DNA from: Halopelagius fulvigenes
Lineage (GTDB): Archaea; Halobacteriota; Halobacteria; Halobacteriales; Haloferacaceae
Length of the DNA stretch: 64,000 nucleotides
Reading direction: 5' to 3'
Assembly: GCF_042662625.1 (NCBI RefSeq)
Contig: NZ_JBHSXH010000009.1
Span: forward strand, 310,001 to 374,000
Every line of letters starts with the position of its first letter. Positions within the stretch are counted from its first letter, which is position 1. Positions 61,149-64,000 of the stretch are shown here, piece after piece. A model generated the notes under the pieces. It worked only from the letters and a program-made list of their open reading frames with translations. It was not told the origin of the DNA and made no database searches. The position numbers and the translations under genes are program-made.

Positions 61149-61493
61149 ATGAGCGTCGTCCTCGCAGGTACGGTCGGCGGGTTGTTCGCCGTCGGAACCT
61201 TCCTGCTGTTGCGGCGGGACCTGGTGCGTGTCGTCTTGGGGGTCGCAGCCATCTCTCAGGCCACGTTCGTCTACCTCATCGCGATGGGCGGCGTCGACGA
61301 GGGGACCCACGACCTGGTGCCCGTCCTCGCGACCCACGGCGGCGGAGTCCCCGAAATCGCCGACCCCGTGGTGCAGGCGCTCGTTCTGACCGCCATCGTC
61401 ATCAGTTTCGGGACGACCGCGCTGGCGCTCGTCCTGTCGTACCGCGCCTACGAGGAGAACGGAACCATGGACGTCACGGAGTGGATGGGATGA
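61149..61493 (+). CDS. mrpC: Mrp antiporter subunit C
   Basis: 114-residue NuoK-like subunit with three helices (GTVGGLFAVGTFLLL, VVLGVAAISQATFVYL, QALVLTAIVISFGTTALALVL). The family's conserved Glu-containing C-terminal helix is visible. Starts 46 bp after mrpB; its TGA overlaps the next ATG (ATGA). Confidence 0.88.
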   Translation: MSVVLAGTVGGLFAVGTFLLLRRDLVRVVLGVAAISQATFVYLIAMGGVDEGTHDLVPVLATHGGGVPEIADPVVQALVLTAIVISFGTTALALVLSYRAYEENGTMDVTEWMG

Positions 61494-63097
61494 GTTCGCT
61501 CGTCATCGCGCCGCTGTTAGCCGCGCTCGGTACCGCCGTGCTCACGCTCGCGCTCGGCCAGCGGCCGCAGATTCAGCGCGCGACGAGCGTGGCCGGCGCC
61601 GCCGCGTACGTCGCGGCCGTCGCCACCGCCGTCTGGGTGTTCGTCCTCGCGCCGGCGGCGCCCGGCGCGGCGGCCTACCACGTCGGCGGCTGGCCCGCCC
61701 CCTTCGGAATCACGCTCGTCCTCGACGGGCTGTCGGCGTTCATGCTGACTATCGCGGCGGGCGTCGGATTCGCGTCGATCCTGTTCTCGGTCCGGTACGT
61801 GAGTCACGAGAACCAGCGCGTGTACTATCACCCGCTGTTCCACGTGCTCATGGTGGGCGTGACCGGCTCGTTCCTCACCGGCGACCTGTTCAACCTGTTC
61901 GTCTGGTTCGAGGTGATGCTGATCGTCAGTTACGTGTTCGTCGCTTTCTACGGAACCGACTACGCCACCGCGGCGTCGTTCCGCTATCTGGTGATGAACG
62001 TCCTCGGAAGCGCACTCATGCTCGTGGCCATCGGCGGCCTGTACGCCACGATAGGCACGCTCAACATGGCCGACATGGCCCGGCGGTTGGCCGACCCCGC
62101 CGCGTACGGCGTCGACCCCGCGCCTGCAGTCGGCCTGTCGGCCCTGCTGCTCGCGGTGTTCGCGCTGAAGGCCGGCCTCGTCCCCTTCCAGTTCTGGGTG
62201 CCAGCCGCCTACACCGCCGCCCCGCCGCCCATCACCGCGATGTTCGCCGGCGTCACGAAGAAGGTCGGAATGTACGCGGTCGTCCGCCTCTACTTCACGG
62301 TCTTCGCCGCCGACTCCGTCTCCGTCGAGTTGGCCGGCATCGCCGGCGTGTCGCCGCTCGCCTTCCTCGCGCCGGTGCTGGCAGTCATGGGGATGGCGAG
62401 CATCGTCGTCGGCGGGTTCGGCGCCGTCGGTCAGGACCGACTGGAGGGCGTGTTCGCGTACTCGAGCATCGGCCAAGTCGGTTTCATCGCGATCCCCATC
62501 GCCATCGCCGCGGCGGCCGACCCCGGGGGGACGCTCCGCGGCGTCGCCATCGCGGCTGCGCTGGTGTTCGCGCTCCATCACGCGCTCGCGAAGGGGCTTC
62601 TCTTCCTCTCGGCGGCCGCCGTCGAGGATGCGACCGGGACGGACAACCTGCTGGACCTCGGCGGCGTCGCCGGCCGCTCGCCGGTGCTCGCGGGGGCCGT
62701 CTTCGTCGGCCTCCTCTCGCTGATCGGCCTCCCGCCGCTGACGGGATTCTTCGGGAAGCTCGTCGCGTTCGACGCGGCGGTTCGGGGACTCGCGTCCGGT
62801 TCCGGCGCGCTGTCGGCACTCGCGTTGGCCGCGTTGCTCCTCGGCGCCGTGCTCACGATCCTGTACACGACGCGGGTGTGGGTCGGCGGCTTCTGGGGGT
62901 CCGAGACGCCGGCGGTCGAACTCGCGACCGTCGAGTCCGGTCAGGTCGCGATCCTCGTCGCGCTCGCGGCGGCCGTCGTCCTCGTCGGCGTGGGGTTCGA
63001 CCCGGTCTACCGGTTCGCCGAGACGGCGGCGAACGCCGCCGTCGACACCGATGCCTACGTCGACGTCGTGGGCCTCGGCGGAGGTGGTGGCGCGTGA
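61490..63097 (+). CDS. mrpD: Mrp antiporter subunit D
   Basis: 535-residue NuoM/NuoN-like transmembrane subunit. VWFEVMLIVSYVFVAFYG and FALKAGLVPFQFWVPAAY are hallmark antiporter segments with the functional Glu and Lys; around 14 helices expected. ATG 61490 overlaps the mrpC stop. Ends in an ATG-independent GTGA junction with mrpE. Confidence 0.9.
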   Translation: MSSLVIAPLLAALGTAVLTLALGQRPQIQRATSVAGAAAYVAAVATAVWVFVLAPAAPGAAAYHVGGWPAPFGITLVLDGLSAFMLTIAAGVGFASILFSVRYVSHENQRVYYHPLFHVLMVGVTGSFLTGDLFNLFVWFEVMLIVSYVFVAFYGTDYATAASFRYLVMNVLGSALMLVAIGGLYATIGTLNMADMARRLADPAAYGVDPAPAVGLSALLLAVFALKAGLVPFQFWVPAAYTAAPPPITAMFAGVTKKVGMYAVVRLYFTVFAADSVSVELAGIAGVSPLAFLAPVLAVMGMASIVVGGFGAVGQDRLEGVFAYSSIGQVGFIAIPIAIAAAADPGGTLRGVAIAAALVFALHHALAKGLLFLSAAAVEDATGTDNLLDLGGVAGRSPVLAGAVFVGLLSLIGLPPLTGFFGKLVAFDAAVRGLASGSGALSALALAALLLGAVLTILYTTRVWVGGFWGSETPAVELATVESGQVAILVALAAAVVLVGVGFDPVYRFAETAANAAVDTDAYVDVVGLGGGGGA

Positions 63098-63759
63098 CCC
63101 GCAGTTGGCCGGTCATCGGCGTCCTGTTCGGCGTCATCTGGGTGTTCATCCAGGGGCCACCGCTCGCGTTCGAACCGCTCCTCGGGGCGCTTTTGGTCGG
63201 CCTCGCGGTCGGGTTCCCCCTGTCCTACATCTTCCGGCGCCTGTACGCGGACACCGTCGACCTCGGTCGGTCGCTTCGCGGAGTCCCGTACGCGCTACTC
63301 TACGCGCTCGCGTTCGTCAGGGAGGCGGTCGTCTCCAGCCTCGACGTCACGTACCGCGTGCTCGCGCCCTCTGGACCGATCGACCCCGAGGTGATACTCA
63401 TCCCGTTGCGGGTACAGACGGACCTCGGGGTGACCACTATCGCCAACAGCATCACGATGACGCCCGGTTCGCTCACGCTCGACTACGATCCGGAGGAGAA
63501 CGCGCTGTACGTCCACGTCATCGACGGGAGAGCGCCCGAGGAGATCGTCGCTCCGATCCGCGACTGGGAGGACTACGCGCTCGTCATCTTCGACGAGGAA
63601 CTGTCGGCGGGCGACCCCGCGCCGGACTTCGCCGTCTACCCGCCCGACCGGACGCATCCCGTCCTCGAACAGGCCGCCCCGGAACCCGAGAGCGAGGCCG
63701 AGGCGGAGGCGGATCCGGCGACTGAGGAGGCGGCGGGAGGTGACGGCGATGGCCGCTGA
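63094..63759 (+). CDS. mrpE: Mrp antiporter subunit E
   Basis: 221 residues, longer than typical MnhE owing to an acidic C-terminal tail rich in Glu/Ala (PEPESEAEAEADPATEE). The membrane part has two or three helices (VIGVLFGVIWVFI and LGALLVGLAVGFPLSY). GTG 63094 overlaps the mrpD stop by four bases. The last bases overlap mrpF. Confidence 0.88.
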   Translation: MTRSWPVIGVLFGVIWVFIQGPPLAFEPLLGALLVGLAVGFPLSYIFRRLYADTVDLGRSLRGVPYALLYALAFVREAVVSSLDVTYRVLAPSGPIDPEVILIPLRVQTDLGVTTIANSITMTPGSLTLDYDPEENALYVHVIDGRAPEEIVAPIRDWEDYALVIFDEELSAGDPAPDFAVYPPDRTHPVLEQAAPEPESEAEAEADPATEEAAGGDGDGR

Positions 63760-64000
63760 GGGGACGATAGTGCCGGTCGTAGACGCCGCGATCGTCCTCG
63801 TGGTGCTTCTGAACCTGCTGTGCGGCTACCGCGCAGTCCGGGGCCCGACGGTCCCCGACCGCGTGGTCGCGCTGGACGCCATCGCGACGAACGTCGTCGC
63901 CATCGCCGTCCTGTTCGCCATCAAGACCGACCGGGGCCTCTTCGTGACCGTCAGCCTCGTCCTCGCGATTATCGCGTTCCTCTCGACGGTCGCGGTCGCG
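63749..64000 (+). CDS. mrpF: Mrp antiporter subunit F, 3' end outside window
   Basis: 84 codons read to the window end. RGPTVPDRVVALDAIATN and the flanking helices are hallmarks of MrpF/PhaF subunits. The ATG at 63749 lies inside the mrpE 3' end with a GGAGGTGA ribosome-binding site just upstream. mrpG is probably next, beyond the window. Confidence 0.85.
   Translation, partial: MAAEGTIVPVVDAAIVLVVLLNLLCGYRAVRGPTVPDRVVALDAIATNVVAIAVLFAIKTDRGLFVTVSLVLAIIAFLSTVAVA

Noticed and set aside
1..64000. CRISPR arrays, insertion sequences, prophage or defence islands
   Set aside because: No regularly spaced repeats, transposase, integrase or known defence genes were seen in any frame.

Overview
The window is chromosomal DNA of a halophilic archaeon (class Halobacteria). 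The evidence is its high G+C content, acidic proteins, complete coenzyme F420 genes, a CetZ tubulin homologue, aIF2-beta, frequent leaderless starts about 25-30 nt downstream of TATA-like boxes, and many small haloarchaeal protein families. From memory, the cofH / cofG / cofC / cetZ1 neighbourhood resembles that of Haloferax and its relatives. A Haloferacales member is therefore likely, but I could not test this.

Layout. 1-5 kb: F420 biosynthesis (cofH cut by the window edge, cofG, cofC) with a tandem pair of DUF457-like membrane proteins between cofH and cofG. 5-7 kb: cetZ1 and an overlapping downstream gene for an exported, membrane-anchored protein whose 3' end is frameshifted by an 8-bp tandem duplication. 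7-12 kb: an NDUFA9-like SDR, thymidylate kinase, an orphan 2-oxoacid dehydrogenase E1-alpha, and a TrkA-type K+ regulator flanked by two stand-alone RAM proteins. 12.1-12.7 kb: a gap holding a convincing small-RNA candidate (TATA box, two hairpins, T tract). 13-22 kb: TPR and ATP-grasp proteins, tRNA-Leu(TAA) beside a copy of its 3' end, a 3-Cys ferredoxin, cyclophilin, AKR, a TrpD-like transferase, fused siroheme decarboxylase and a PHP phosphoesterase. 22-34 kb: Rieske-helical protein, FAD oxidoreductase, AKR, KaiC-like pair, MsrB, Usp, ZIP transporter, epimerase, acidic HhH protein, aIF2-beta with TRAM and nucleoside hydrolase. 34-43 kb: K+ channel with zinc ribbon, Tat-exported PhoX phosphatase, an AT-rich divergent control region, membrane spermidine-synthase-like protein, CBS protein with HPF-like tail, erythromycin-esterase-like protein and an acidic membrane protein. 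43-58 kb: SDR, TrxR-like enzyme, ATP-grasp, GNAT-zinc protein, AKR, ERCC4 nuclease, cupin, DUF2267, a frameshifted Vms1-like peptidyl-tRNA hydrolase, BrkB, DUF892, a Tat protein with internal repeats and a pectinesterase. 58-64 kb: an Mrp Na+/H+ antiporter operon (A-B-C-D-E-F, the last cut by the window end).

Most of the window is core haloarchaeal metabolism and stress physiology. I found no insertion sequence, prophage, CRISPR or obvious defence island. The items most worth a second look are the 12.3-kb small RNA candidate, the cetZ1-coupled membrane protein and its repeat-driven frameshift, a 48-49 residue acidic module shared by two otherwise unrelated proteins, the two AT-rich dyads between phoX and the aminopropyltransferase-like gene, the tRNA-Leu 3' copy with hairpins, and a 13-bp hairpin spanning the pectinesterase stop codon.
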